DNA from: Lactifluus volemus
Lineage: Eukaryota > Basidiomycota > Agaricomycetes > Russulales > Russulaceae
Direction: 5' to 3'
DNA length: 64,000 bases
Assembly (NCBI GenBank): GCA_022376515.1
Contig: WTXI01000002.1
Span: 124,001 to 188,000 of the forward strand
The translations under genes were made by a program, and so were the position numbers. Each line of letters opens with the position of its first letter. Position 1 is the first letter of the stretch. This document shows, one piece after another, positions 12,951-24,276 of this stretch. The notes beneath the pieces are model-generated. The model saw nothing but the letters and a program-made list of their open reading frames with translations, was not told where the DNA came from and did no database searches.

Positions 12951-14025
12951 TCACGGGTAGGAGGTCGGCTCCCGAACAGAAAGCCCACGCAATATATCGA
13001 ACAGCTCCTCGAGATCTGGTCTTTCGGCTCGAGTGGGCTTCTTGTGGGGCACCGTCTCGGCCTCGACACGGGGTGCTCGGTGTGGAGGCGGTACAGACTC
13101 GCGCGGTTGGGGATCTTCCATGAACCGGTAGTCACGTGGCTCTCTCAGGATTTCGCACTTGGTTGTTCGCCAGTCACGTTTTCGAGGGTCACCGTCCCAG
13201 AGACTGGACTCGCGGCCGGGACTAGGCATAGCGAACGGGTATACCCAGGGTGGAAATTGTGGGGTTGCAAATACAACGCGTGCGATGCGGAAGATGTCGG
13301 AAAGGGGGTACGGATCGTCAAGTGGTCGTTGCGGATGAGTCGCGATGAGCATGGGCGCCATACGTTCTCGATCTTCAGGGTGAAAGCCATACCAGAACGC
13401 CAGGCTTTTGTCGTCATCAGAGATTGGCGGATGTTGGCCAGCATTGTGGATAGATAGAAAAAATGCCTATAATACACCACCACATCTTGTTCGTCCTGCA
13501 TACGCTTTTCGATGTTTGCCGGACGTAGTCAGATAGCCTTTTCTTAGTGAAAACGTTTCGTAGATCCACATCGGGGTAAACTGCTTGTAGGGAACGACGG
13601 AACTTAGCCCAATCGTAGGTTGCGTAGCCATCTAAAGACTTCCAAAAGTCTCTCAGCTTGGCTGAGATGTAGAAAATGACACTCTCAACTCTCTGCGCCT
13701 CGGAGAGTTGATGAGCATCGGCCAACTCCTCGTAATCCACCAGGAAGGCTTCTAGCGGGTCACACATATTTCCAGAGAAGAAAGGGGCGCGATTAGAGCG
13801 TGGTTCTGGCATGGCTGCAGGGCCTGTGGGTGAGGGTGATCGTATCATGGGGTTATACGGAGGTGGCGGATTGAGGATGGGGTGTGGCAGAGTGGGAGGC
13901 ACGAGAGGAGGTGGTGGTGGTGCGAGAGGAGTTGTTGTTGCTGAAGCTAGTATTGGTATCGATGCCGGAGGTGCAGGACCGGGCGATGATGCTGGGGCAG
14001 GTGCTAATACAGCCGACGGTGCCAC
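12951..14025 (-). CDS. Orphan retrotransposon Gag-like protein, two frameshifts
   Basis: Resembles the Gag domain of Ty3/gypsy-type elements that occurs widely in agaricomycetes: a Pro-rich N-terminus (LAPPPPPLVPPTLPHP), then RAPFFSGNMCDPLEAFLVDYEELAD-type sequence, FWKSLDGYATYDWAKFRRSL, AFWYGFHPEDRERMAPML, and the DPYPLSDIFRIARVVFATPQF motif. Two missing bases (near 13504 and near 13420) move the frame; restoring them gives 1077 nt, a multiple of three. No protease, reverse transcriptase, integrase or LTR is next to it: the downstream neighbour is the HNH gene. It is a decayed retrotransposon fragment or a free-standing gag-derived gene. I found no ATG at the upstream end, so the start is uncertain. 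Confidence 0.65.
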
Positions 14026-16148
14026 TGATTAAGGATGGCGTGAGACCGGGGTTGGAAGGTGAGCTGTGTCTGGCGCAGGTGAAGACTCTTATAGCGAGGA
14101 GCTTTGAAAGGAAGGGGAAACGAGCCGCAAAAGCAAAAGAGGAAGGGTCAGAACAAAGAATCGAGTCAGCGGCTGGGTTTGGAGTGCTGGCAACTGTGAA
14201 AAAGGACTGGAACTTTGTTCGGCTGGGGAGGGGTAAGGTAATTCCTGGGGGAGGCAACGGGTGACGGCACACGTGAGGGTAGGAATGGAGAGGGTTGCCG
14301 GAAGGTGACGATTATGAAGAGAAGTGTGTGGGAGGAATAGAGGGTAGTGCAGCCTTTTTGACGAATGTTTTGGCTTGGATCCCCGAGTCTAGGACTCAGA
14401 CACGGAATAGGCCACTTGCTTTTGAGTGGATTGCTGGAGATGGTAAACGAGGAAGGACGAGAGAAGTTGGGCTGCCAGATGTGCGTGGACCGCGGCGTCC
14501 CACAGGTAGTTCGAGTGAGCGAGAGAGAAGAGAAGAGACTCAAGAAGAGAAGAGCAGCAGCGAGGCGGACGAGACCTAGAGGCGCCTCGACTTGGGAACG
14601 GGATGCTTCACCTTTCTCCTGGTACTGTACCTTTAAACACATTTCCGACTTCTAGTTGCTGGCTTCGAATTGCGGACAAGTTCGGCTAACGAGGAGACGG
14701 TGGCGTACCTTACTATAACCACTTTTGGACCATCATTTATTTTTAGCCATTTCGATCTCGTACGGTTCTCTCTATTAACTGGGCCACTAGTAGGAGGGTC
14801 GCTGACTCCTTTCCCTTATCATTTTCTTTGGAACTCACCTGTACACTTTCGATCGGGCGTCTATCGAGTGCGGGCTTAACTCAAATGCGTTGAGAACGGA
14901 TGTGTGAGAAAGGCGATGAAGTTAACGGGCACGAATCTAGGATGAAAGAGTAAGAAATTAGAATCGGAAGTGAGATGAATGAACACAAAAAGAACACAAT
15001 GTCAAAGGCGATGTCGTAGACGTACGGGCGCGAGACGAGGATCGAAACACGAGACCGGAATGCAAGGAGTAACACAAAGAATATTAAGGAACACGTGCAC
15101 CCTCAAAGGGCTTCACGCGATGTTCGCGCTCCACTCAAGAGGAAGAAAGGAGAAAAAAATAAACGTCTAGACGCGGTGCGAGGGGTCCGTGGAGGAGACA
15201 AAGGGGGCATGGGGCAAGAAAAAATACCGTACTGGGCGAACAATAGTAGACGCGAGGCAATCTAAATCCGAAAAGGAAGCCGAGAGACAAGAGGTTCGTA
15301 AGTGGCAGATACAGAGGAGACCCGCGTGTGGCACGAGAGCGGGGACTATGCCCGAGGCTCAAGATTGTCGTGCCAGTGGCCGAGGTGACGTTCCAACGCG
15401 TGGGATAGAGAAGAAGCGTGATTGGTAGACCACAAGCTTGAGAGAAGACGGAAAGCGACGGCGAGGATGGACGAGAGAGGGTGGAACAAGACGGGGAAGA
15501 GAGCGGAAAAGGATGGGATAAGCCCTGAGAGAGAAAAAACGTTTTTTTTTTACAAAGGCAGTGACGATACTGCCCTTACTCTAGCTATTCCGAATTCTCA
15601 CTATATCATCCTTCATGAGTGCGTTGGTTGGACGTCAAAATGTGGGCACACGATGGGGACTCGTTTCAATTTCTTCGCGTGACAAGCGTCTGTAGTTGTA
15701 AGCGCTGCAATACTAACATTCCATCGCTGTTTCGCCTCCGGAATTGGGAGCTCAATCTTGGCATAGTGTACTCCTTAGAGTGTCTGAGATTTAGAACTGC
15801 ATGTAACTGCCTTGTTAAAGAGTAATATAATATCGTTGGGTGTTATGGCTGCGTACCTGTATGTCCGGCATGGCAAGGTAGAGTGACAGTAGTGATGTGT
15901 GCTATGAGACGGCCGTTGAGACCCGGACACTGGCTCATCACGGGCGTTCTGGGATACTAACCCTGTGTTTGATAACTGGAGGCACGCTAGTTCGTTCGTA
16001 CAAGAACAGTGATAAAAATGATGCTAGGTAAGCAACACCTTGCGATACATTGATTGCTTGCCGTGATCTATGAAAAGGACGTATGATTGTGCAAAGAGGA
16101 ATGATGCTAGCTCTGGGTGGTATCCTTGTAGCGTACTAGTGGTTCTTA
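14026..16148. other. 2.1-kb region without a supported gene
   Basis: No domain-bearing frame was found. From about 14880 to 15560 the plus strand is strongly purine-rich (pyrimidine-rich on the minus strand), as in some fungal promoters and leaders. This could relate to transcription of the minus-strand Gag-like gene, but that is inference. Confidence 0.4.
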
Positions 16149-17087
16149 TCAGTCTTTTTTGGAACTCTCGAGAGCACGAATGCCCACGGATGCCAATTTC
16201 TGCAAACGGAGGGCCATATCGACCGCAAGGTATAGTGGAATAACGAAAAATGGAACGTAACTAGAGAGAAGAATGACACGCTGCGCAGGGGTGATAGAAA
16301 CGACGTTTGACGCAATGGTCGCAGCAGATGTCGTAGGGGTATTTATGACAGTCGCAATGCACGCGAGCGTGGTTGTAGAAGTAGACGCGCCGTACAGCAC
16401 AAGGAGGCCGTATATTCCTCGCGAATCTGAAAATCACGATGGGCAAAACGAACAAGGCGCCAAGAGGGAGAATAATTACCAAGCCAGAGGCCGCGAGCGC
16501 CGAGGACGAACACGGGGAGCTGAAACAGACTGTGGGCGCGTGGCGTATGGGCATCCCATCGCATTTTGTTAGTCAGACGTTATGAAAAGCAAGGGAGGGG
16601 ATGGGTGGGGTTTAAGACAAGGCAGGGGCACGCACGCTTCGATGTAGAGGAATGACTTGAACCAGGTGAGCTCAGATCCGTTGGGGAGAAGGCCCATGGC
16701 ACCGCCCATGAGGGGGTCCCCGGACAGGCGCACGTAGAATGGGATAAAGGACTGTACGAATCTCGGTACGAGTTGATTAGGCCATATCGCTTGACAGTCT
16801 ATCAGTAGTGTGGCTGGTATGTGGATCTAAAAAACAAGGATCGAGTTTTTCAAAAATGAGGTGAGTCAGCGATCGAGCCGCGTGTTAGGCTGAGATAGAA
16901 GATACTGAATTTACGGAGGTCCCTCGTCCGACGACGAAGAGAATGCCGTAAATAGGATGGCTCTGTCCATGCAGTAGTATTTCGGGGCAGGGGGAGGGGG
17001 TAGAAGTTGGTTGACGCAACGTACCAAGAAGAAAATAAAATAAAATAGATCCATAGGCCGAGACGTCAGAGGGCTGCGAGAGGCCAT
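16149..17087 (-). CDS. EXPERA-domain membrane protein (TMEM97/sigma-2 receptor-like)
   Basis: EXPERA proteins (TMEM97, TM6SF and EBP relatives) are four-helix membrane proteins of the ER/endolysosomal system tied to sterol handling; the fungal member's exact role is not known. Exons: 17025-17087, 16636-16826, 16480-16529 and 16149-16426, all GT-AG, giving 582 nt (193 residues). Visible features: MDLFYFIFFL then IHIPATLLIDCQAIWP (helix 1), FIPFYVRLSGDPLMGGAMGL, LFQLPVFVLGARGLW, and the last helix SSYVPFFVIPLYLAVDMAL followed by a basic tail. The reading frame is intact. It is transcribed divergently from receptor copy A (630 bp between start codons). Its promoter and first exon have been copied into the downstream units of the array. 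Confidence 0.92.
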
Positions 17088-17716
17088 GATAGGGTGCGAC
17101 CGGAAGTTGGAGACGGATTGTGAGAGAGAAGGGTGGAGGCCTGTGGCGAGAGTGACCGACAAGTGCCAGTGTGTTCAAGTTTTTCCCCTCCTTACGTCAC
17201 GCGACTCCGTTTATTAGCCACGTTGCGAATCGCGTCTCCATGTGCCCAAACGAAAGTTCCACTGGGATCTGGAACTACACTACTTTTGCTATTTGTGCTC
17301 AATAAAGTCCTTTTCAACTTTGACATCAATACACGTAACATCTCATCAAAGTTCGCATAGCGTATCGAATCTGTTTCCACTTCGACTTTTTTCCTGATGC
17401 TTCGAGAATATAATGTCCGCAATGTACCAGGGTGATATCGTCAATAGTAGGGGTGTGTCGCGCGGGGGGTGCAATATATATGGGAGCACGAGTCAGCCTC
17501 ACTGGCAGCGCTGACCGGATGTGCGGAAAAGAAACATATGCTTACAACCTCGGGTTAGCTCTATTGTGGGACACTTCGACTGGGCCGTGACAACAAGACG
17601 AGCTGAATGAACTTGCATACAGCCGTTGTCACGGTCTCAACGGATTTGCTTGGTGCACAAAGCTTAGCGGCGCCTACGGTTATTTTGTCGTATCGTATCT
17701 TCCCCCGGTGACCGTT
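17088..17716. promoter_or_regulatory. Divergent promoter of EXPERA gene and NLR copy A
   Basis: 630 bp separate the start codons of the EXPERA gene (minus) and receptor copy A (plus). The stretch contains TTACGTCA at 17192-17199, a CRE/ATF-type bZIP site found in the equivalent place of every later unit (23703, 29552, 44818, 57169). The EXPERA-proximal CCGGAAGTTGG block is kept in units 2 and 3, and a TCACAATCC-type block in all later units. A short upstream frame begins in the leader near 17412 (ATGTCCGCA). Confidence 0.6.
17192..17199. promoter_or_regulatory. CRE/ATF-type site, unit 1
   Basis: TTACGTCA, preceded by CC, about 520 bp before the copy A start codon and about 105 bp before the EXPERA start. 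It corresponds to octamers at 23703-23710, 29552-29559, 44818-44825 and 57169-57176. It is conserved although nearby bases differ: the natural locus continues CGCGACTCC, units 2-3 CCGTGACTG, units 4-5 AA. Confidence 0.5.
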
Positions 17717-20700
17717 ATGTCTGAAGCTAATCAAACAACCATCCACTCCTCGACTTTTCTATCCATATTCGATGCGCCTTGGAAGAATACAAGAACAAGA
17801 CCGGTCGAGATCTCCGAACGCATCCATTTGCTAACGAGCTCAAATCCTGCGACTCCGCTGATGCCATCCTGGCTATATTTCAAAACCAGGTGGACGCTCT
17901 CAATCGGGCTACGAAGAAATGTCAGACTTTGATGAAATGCCTTAACACTATCGTACCTATCTTGCTTGTGTTTTCTGGTACGGTTAGTGATGGTGTGAGC
18001 CTGGTATGTCTCGATGCATGACGTTTTTCTTTATATTGATCTTAGCCACTCTTTTTCAGACATTTTCTCCCGCGAAAGTGATATTTTCCGGAATTTGTAT
18101 CCTTCTACAGGTGAATGTCTTCCTTGATCATTTATCATGCGTCTTCGTAACAGTGTATCAGGCGGCTAAGGATGCTGCCGGAAGCCATGATGTCCTTAGC
18201 GAAATCTTCGAACGTATTCAAGCATTCCTCACCCGTGTCAAGATTTGCTCTGGGATCGAACTCACCAAGGAAATGACGGAAATGCTCGGTAAAATAATGG
18301 CGGAGGTGCTCTGCATCCTCACACTTTCAACGAAAGAGATAAAGCAAGGAATACTCAGTGAGTGTATGTGCTTGAAGTCTCATTCTTCGCTCATGTCTCT
18401 TCAGAAAAGTTTTTGCACAAGCTGGCAGGAAAAGAGAGATCGAGAGTGCACTACAAAGATTGGACAAATTGACGCAGGAAGAGACGCGCATGACTGTGGC
18501 CAGTACCTTGCAGGGTAAGCACCGCTTGCTTTTGTACATCACACACCAACCTATTACACTCACTCTGCTCATAGCCGTGGACAAGATCAACCGTTCGTTG
18601 TTCTCTAGCGTTTTCATCATTTCTCACATCCACTAAATCTGCGTTGTAGGTAGTCAATCGCGATCAGAGCTACGAAACTGGCTCTTCCCTCCGGATCCAT
18701 CCATAAATCACCGTATTTCACGAAGCCGTCACCACGAAGGAACTGCAACGTGGTTCTTTGACAATACTTCATTCAATGAATGGAAATCAAGTCATTCCCT
18801 TTTGTGGATAAATGGCAAACGTACCAACGTCTTCCCTTCGCGTCCTTATCATTGCTGATTGCCTTCTGACTTTATAGCAGGCTCTGGAAAGAGTATTCTC
18901 TGGTATGCCATTTCGAATGGTTCACATTCAGGACCTCATGTCGTCTACAGCTCGTCAATCGTCGAGAACATCAAGGACATGTCCAACGACGGATTAGGTT
19001 CGATATGTTATTTCTATTTTGACTACAAAGACACTTCGAAGCGCGATATCCACGGCTTGCTCTCTTCACTCCTGGTCCAACTCTGTGACCGTCTCATCAT
19101 TTCTGGGGCCTCCTGTCCCGACTATATAACATGCATAACGATGGAAGAGAACAACCAACTGAGAGAAGCTAATGAAATGCCTTAAGGACATGCTCAATTT
19201 GGATGAACGACTGCCAGTGTACATCATCATAGATGCTTTGGATGAATGTCCAAATACTCCCCCTACTTCATCACCACGCGGGAAGGTCCTGGATCTCTTA
19301 GAGGATCTTGTCAAGTCACACTTCTCAAGGTGCATATCCTTGTCACAAGTCGCGATGAACATGATATTCGACATGTCCTTCAGTCCTTGCCATCTCTCCA
19401 TATCCCCCTGCACGATCAAGGTGGACAAAGGGACGACATTATCAATTATGTCGATTTCGTGGTTCATTCACACAAAGGGACGCAGAAATGGAGATCGGAA
19501 GATAAGGACCTGGTTATCCAGAGACTCTCTGAAGGCGCTAATGGCATGTAGGGTTTCTTCGTTCCTTCGGATCTGAGATATTTTCTCATGATATGATCTA
19601 GGTTTCGTTGGGTGGTCTGTCAACTGGATAGGCTCTGTCAGTCGTTCCCATCAAGAATTCGGAAGATCTTGGATGACCTTCCGATGACACTGGACGAGAC
19701 CTACATTCAATCCTACAAGACATCCCCGAGGAAAAATGGGAGCACGCCAATCGTATTTTACAATGCGTCTTTGTGTCGTTCCGCCCACTACGAGTCGAAG
19801 AACTTGCCGAAGTTCTAGCGGTTCAGTTCGATGCCGAAGATATACCTGACCTGATCACGGACTGGCGCTTAGATGATCCTGAAGATGCACTGCTGTCGGC
19901 TTGCTCAAGTTTAATCGCAATCGTCCCTGTCAATAATTCCCGGGTTGTCGAATTTTCGCACTTCTCTGTGAAGGAGTTTTGGTCTCGAATCGGTTGTTCA
20001 CTTCACAAGGCAGAAATGTGTCACGGTACCACATTGCTCCTAAGCCGGCACACATAATTCTTGCGCAAGCTTGTCTTGGCACTCTACTCCACCTCGGTGA
20101 TGGGATCGATACAAACCAATTGAAGGAGTATCCTCTAGCATTGTATGCGGCGGAAAAATGGGTGGATCATGCCCAGTTTGAGAACGTTTCATCCTCTATA
20201 CGAGTTGGGATGGAACAATTATTCGACTCATCGAAACCATATTTTTCTACCTGGATTCAGATCCACGATAGGGATGAAAGCTGGAAATTTCCCTCGAGAT
20301 CGCCCCGTCTTTGGTCGCGGTTTCGTCCTAGAGGGACTCCTCTGTACTATGCCGCGGGATGTGGTTTCCACAGCCTGGCAAAGCAACTTATCACCGTAAC
20401 TCCGCAACTCGTAAACGCAGAAGTGGTTACCATGGATTTCCACTTGTTGTGGCGTCGTATATGGGATACCTGGACGTAATGGGCCTTCTACTGGAGCATG
20501 GGGCAGAGATAAATGCCAAAGGATATCGCGGTATGACTTCACTGCACACAGCCTCAGAACTCCGGAACGTGAAATCCATAAAGTTCTTGCTCGAGAATGG
20601 AGCAGACATCGACTCCAGAAATGACGATGATGACACTCCTTTAGGGACGGCATCGCTTACTGGGACCCTCGAGGTTGTGCAGATGTTGGTGGAGCGCGGT

Positions 20701-21170
20701 GCGGATGTGAACGTGCGTGGAAGCTTCGGCCGGACTCCATTGCATCATGCATCCTGGGCCCACAAACGTATTTTTCGTCGCGGTGGGTCCACAACCCAGA
20801 AGTTGTGCATTTTCTACTCCAGCACAATGCCGATGTCGATGCTCAGGATGATGACGGAAAGACGGCATTGCACTTCGTTTCATCAAAAGGACACCTCAAG
20901 GCCGCGGAGTTCCTTCTTGAAAGCGGAGCAGACGTGAACGCGTACGACAAGGGACAGTGCACTCCATTGCATTACGTGTCTAGCGTGGGGCGCTTCCTGC
21001 GCAGTCCTGGCGATGGATTCCGAGTCGAGATGGCACAGCTATTCCTGAATCACGGCGCTGACGTGCATACGCGGAACAAGTCTAACGAGACTCCATTACA
21101 AGTAATGTTGAAGGAAGGTAAAAGCGATGTTGCAACACTGCTGATAGAGTATGGTGCTAAGGAGCAGTAG
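17717..21170 (+). pseudogene. Goodbye-NACHT-ankyrin receptor, copy A, nine single-base deletions
   Basis: Same gene as the four intact copies downstream. Exons: 17717-18003, 18060-18110, 18162-18357, 18405-18514, 18650-18820, 18878-18902, 18951-19547 and 19602-21170. All splice sites are kept. Compared with the other copies, single bases are missing near 17775, 18430, 19090, 19162, 19330, 19708, 19980, 20422 and 20786. I found no nonsense substitution and no insertion; adding one base per site gives 3015 nt (1004 residues). Walker A (GSGKS), Walker B (VYIIIDALDEC) and the ankyrin repeats remain recognisable in successive frames. Either the gene is newly dead, or, since unrelated genes to its left show the same signature, the consensus sequence is faulty here. 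It has its own linker sequence before the ankyrin repeats. Confidence 0.85.
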
Positions 21171-21762
21171 GACTCGGAGGCAACCAATTTACCAGTCGTA
21201 ATGTATGACCGTATTATGATGTTCTACTTATCTCAGAAATTTCGTTAGCACACGTTTGAAACGCAGAAGCTGACACGTACTAGATACCTTCTTCACATAT
21301 ATCCCATGTCGAGTAGCTTAATCAGGCACTCATATCAGTAATTCAACCCAAGTTACTCTGACTTGGACTAATACGTCCCCGCGAGTTGTCCTTTCCTTTC
21401 ATGCCGGTGTCATAGACCCTTTACGTTCCTTTTCGACAGGTGTAGGCGTGGCCATCAGGGTATCAATGACCCAAAAGTAGCAGCGCACCGCGTCACTCAA
21501 CAGTCAGATTGGCATTAGGTCAGAAACTCAACCCGGATCAAGACAGGACCAGGCAGGCCAATCAATGACAGCTCTATGTCGTGGCTCCGACTGGGGACAC
21601 TTTATTTTGAGGCGCCGCTATCGGGAAATAACTGGAAATACTGTACACCAGTACTGTACGCCGTCGAAATAGACCCCAATAAACGCGCCGGAATGGTAGA
21701 ACGACGCCAAACTACAGCAAAGCGCATCCAGATAGTGATAGCCCGTCTATACGATAAAAGTG
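21171..21762. other. Convergent spacer, unit 1
   Basis: Spacer between the receptor stop and the VPS54-type stop codon. It holds the array-wide tail sequence, including CTCAGAAATTTCGTTAG and ATATATCCCATGTCGAGTAG, which recurs after receptors B-E. It probably includes the 3' untranslated regions of both genes. Confidence 0.5.
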
Positions 21763-22835
21763 CTATGTCGTCACTACACTCGCACTCTCGGGAGTTGGGT
21801 CCGGTACGGCCACCTGGCTCGCCTCTACTACATCATCCTTGGCAGGTATGGGGGGAGCTTGTCCGAATTCATCACCGCCGTCTACACTTGCACTTGGATC
21901 CGCCCGCTCGAACACATTGCCATTCTGTCTCAACTTCTGCCGTTCTTCCTCTGTCCACACAGGCGTCGGCGTCGGGGCTACGACGTTGGTGTCGTCGGCA
22001 ATTCGCGCTGCTGTTTCTCCACCGGAAGCGGTGTTGGCGAGAAAGATGAGAGGTTTGAATCCTCCTCCCTGTGTCTCTTTGGCGTCACCGATGCGGGTAC
22101 AAAATGGGCGCGGGGACGGGTCGCTGCTGGGTCACGGTGGTGGAACGTGAGAGCACGCCCTTAGGGCGTTCGTTCGAGAAGAGCGAGGGTCGCTTTGCTG
22201 GTGGTGGTGGAACGGCGACACGGGGCGAACCTAGCGGGACATTGCTGGGAGCGGCGATGACGGTGCGGGCATGGGAGTCGGCGGACGTGGAGATGTGAGC
22301 GCGTTGCCGACTCACTTATCCCCTACGAGCGACTCAAAGAAAGAGGTTGGCCCGCCTGCCGTTTTGAGGACCGAAAACGTCTCATCTACGTCCGTGAGCA
22401 ATCTATATTTGGGTAATCGTGAGCGCCGCTCTGAGTAGCATTATAAGAGTGAGCGTGGTTGATAGCTGCGAATACCTGAGTCGTCACGAATTACATATAC
22501 ATCACTGGCACAGCCTCGTCAGCGGCATGATGCCATAGTTCCGTACTTTTATGACCGCGCTGGCGAGGTAGCGTGACAGAACTTTGTGCAGTAACTGTCT
22601 CCTTTACCAGCAACTCCATATATTCGTTCACGCCAGGTTTCGCAGGCGGAAGATCCCAACTGATCGCGTTGAGGCTCTTGAGATGGACTGTGAGACGGTC
22701 ACCCATGACCGCAACCAGCTTTGTGTGAATCTCGTTTTGGTACTCCACGCTTGAGCTTGTCAAACTCAACGAGAATGACCGCTTGCTTCTGGGAGAAGAG
22801 GACAACTTGAACGCCGAGGAGAGATCTCCACTTGG
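21763..22835 (-). pseudogene. vps54: VPS54 3' fragment, unit 1 (deleted copy)
   Basis: C-terminal VPS54 sequence without the N-terminal two thirds. The tail frame ending PDPTPESASVVTT and stop (21763) matches that of the full copies at 34094, 49352 and 61640, though the preceding acidic stretch is shortened. Upstream, 22491-22805 carries NEIHTKLVAVMGDRLTVHLKSLNAI and NEYMELLVKETVT from the Vps54 C-terminal domain, with frameshifts. The frame then runs into EXPERA exon-1 sequence near 22850, marking the deletion junction shared with unit 2. It cannot make a GARP subunit. Confidence 0.8.
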
Positions 22836-22856
22836 ATGTAATTATTCGACCGTAAC

Positions 22857-22923
22857 GTATCAAGAAGAAAATAAAATAAAAAAGATCCATCGGTCGAGAA
22901 TTCAAAGGACTGGGAGCGGTCAT
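22857..22923 (-). pseudogene. EXPERA first-exon remnant, unit 2 boundary
   Basis: Reads MTAPSPLNSRPMDLFYFIFF from 22923 downward, against MASRSPLTSRPMDLFYFIFF in the real gene (17087), and keeps the upstream CCGGAAGTT block. The remaining EXPERA exons are absent; the frame continues into VPS54 sequence (VVLFSQKQAVILVEFDKLK). It is the left edge of the second unit and shows that the duplicated segment began inside the EXPERA gene. Confidence 0.85.
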
Positions 22924-22941
22924 AATAGGCGCAACCGGAAG

Positions 22942-22973
<32 letters not shown>

Positions 22974-23623
22974 CAATTTATATTCCGCTGCGTATAACTA
23001 GATACAGATGCGGTCGTGTAGCTAATTGGGTTGACTCAATACGTATCCAGCCTTGACCGCTCACCTACCAGGAATTCGCCATTCCAACAATTTTTAAGGA
23101 CCCTCAGAGAGGGGAGCTGGGGGAGGGTATCCATACAATGGGTAGCAGTAAGAACGGCCAGAGACGTGGGAAGGGGAGACAGACTTGATAAGCTACACAG
23201 TTACGACTAGGGAGTAATGGTTGGTAGATGGTGGGCTGGGATCGGTGGAAAAAGGGGGAACCACGTCAGGGTAGAGTGTAGGTTGTTAGTAAGGGCTTTC
23301 GCCACTCGTGGTAGGTGCCAGGCACCCAGTTTGAATTGTCCCATGAGGCTTGGGTGGCCAGTTGGGGGTGGTCGTAGTGTACCCCTCTCTTGCTGCGAAT
23401 AGGACGAGGTTGGGAGGGGTAGTGGGTAAGAGGGCCGAGGCCCAAATGAGGGTGGTTGTTGACGAAGCTTGTGATGACGACGCCAATGGGGTAGGTGGTA
23501 GGCAGATGCCTTGGGTGTGTGTGTGTCCCCACAGTCCTTGGAGAAGACTGGGATCCTCAAGGGGAGCACGCTCGACCAAAGTACCAAGACCCCAAAAAGG
23601 GGGGATGGTGGTGGTACGAGTTC
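22942..23623 (-). mobile_element. Poly(A)-tailed retro-insertion in the unit 2 promoter
   Basis: About 680 bp absent from the otherwise matching unit 3 (29470-29490). It is flanked by direct repeats GGCGCAACCGGAAGTT (22928-22943 and 23624-23639). Next to the left repeat is a run of 27 T, so the element lies on the minus strand with its poly(A) tail at the low-coordinate end. This fits target-primed reverse transcription. Its 3' end (GGAATATAAATTGGATTT before the A run) resembles that of the LINE fragment at 53146-53572 (GGGATATAAATGCTGATTT), suggesting the same machinery. No protein domain was recognised inside. Confidence 0.82.
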
Positions 23624-23970
23624 GGCGCAACCGGAAGTTGGAAATGGATTGTGAGAAAGGGAAGGGTGCGAAGCGCTGGTAGAGTGGAAATCAACGATAA
23701 CCTTACGTCACCGTGACTGATTCCCCCACTCCTGCCCAAACGTACAGTATTGTAGCACAGTAGTACAAGTTCAAATGTTCTTCCCAGGCAACCAACTACC
23801 AACTTATGCAGTTATTCAACTTGAAGTGTTTTTAATAAAAATTTCCTTTTCATGAAGTCGGTGAGCACTTAACAATATAGTAATCGTGCTCATCAAAGTC
23901 CCATCTACGAAACTTATCTATCGAAGCGGCAATTTTAACACTTCAAGTTGTTTTTGATGCCTCAAATACA

Positions 23971-24276
23971 ATGTCCGCAGATGTACCAGGATACACTGTA
24001 GCGCGCGGGCTGGTGGGACTTGTGTATTCGGGTGCCGTTAAATCTCAGGCTTATAGTGCAGGAGTCCGAGCGGATGTGAGGAAAGGAAAACTTGGGCCGA
24101 GTTGTGGTGGAGAGAAAATTTTCCGAGATGAGCTAAATGAACTTGCATACACCGTCTCTGACTCGGAATCCTCACAATCGCCCTTATCGATGTCGAGCGT
24201 CTATCCATCGATAAATACTAGCAGGTTCCGCGCTGCGTCGGTATCTTCCCCCTGCGAACGTCATGTCTACAACTAA
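23971..24276 (+). promoter_or_regulatory. Upstream frame in the leader of NLR copy B
   Basis: A 101-codon frame beginning MSADVPGYTVARGLVGLVY starts 292 nt before the receptor start and ends 14 nt inside the receptor coding region in another frame. Related frames with the same first codons begin at 29821 (30 codons), 45055 (54) and 57379 (54), and a diverged one near 17412. If transcription starts upstream, these could act as upstream open reading frames limiting receptor translation. Lengths differ between copies, so the peptide itself may not matter. Confidence 0.35.

Noticed and set aside
22085..22315. Short frames repeated in units 1 and 2 (for example 28616-28860)
   Set aside because: They are opposite-strand or shifted readings of the degenerate VPS54 tail and carry no independent signal.
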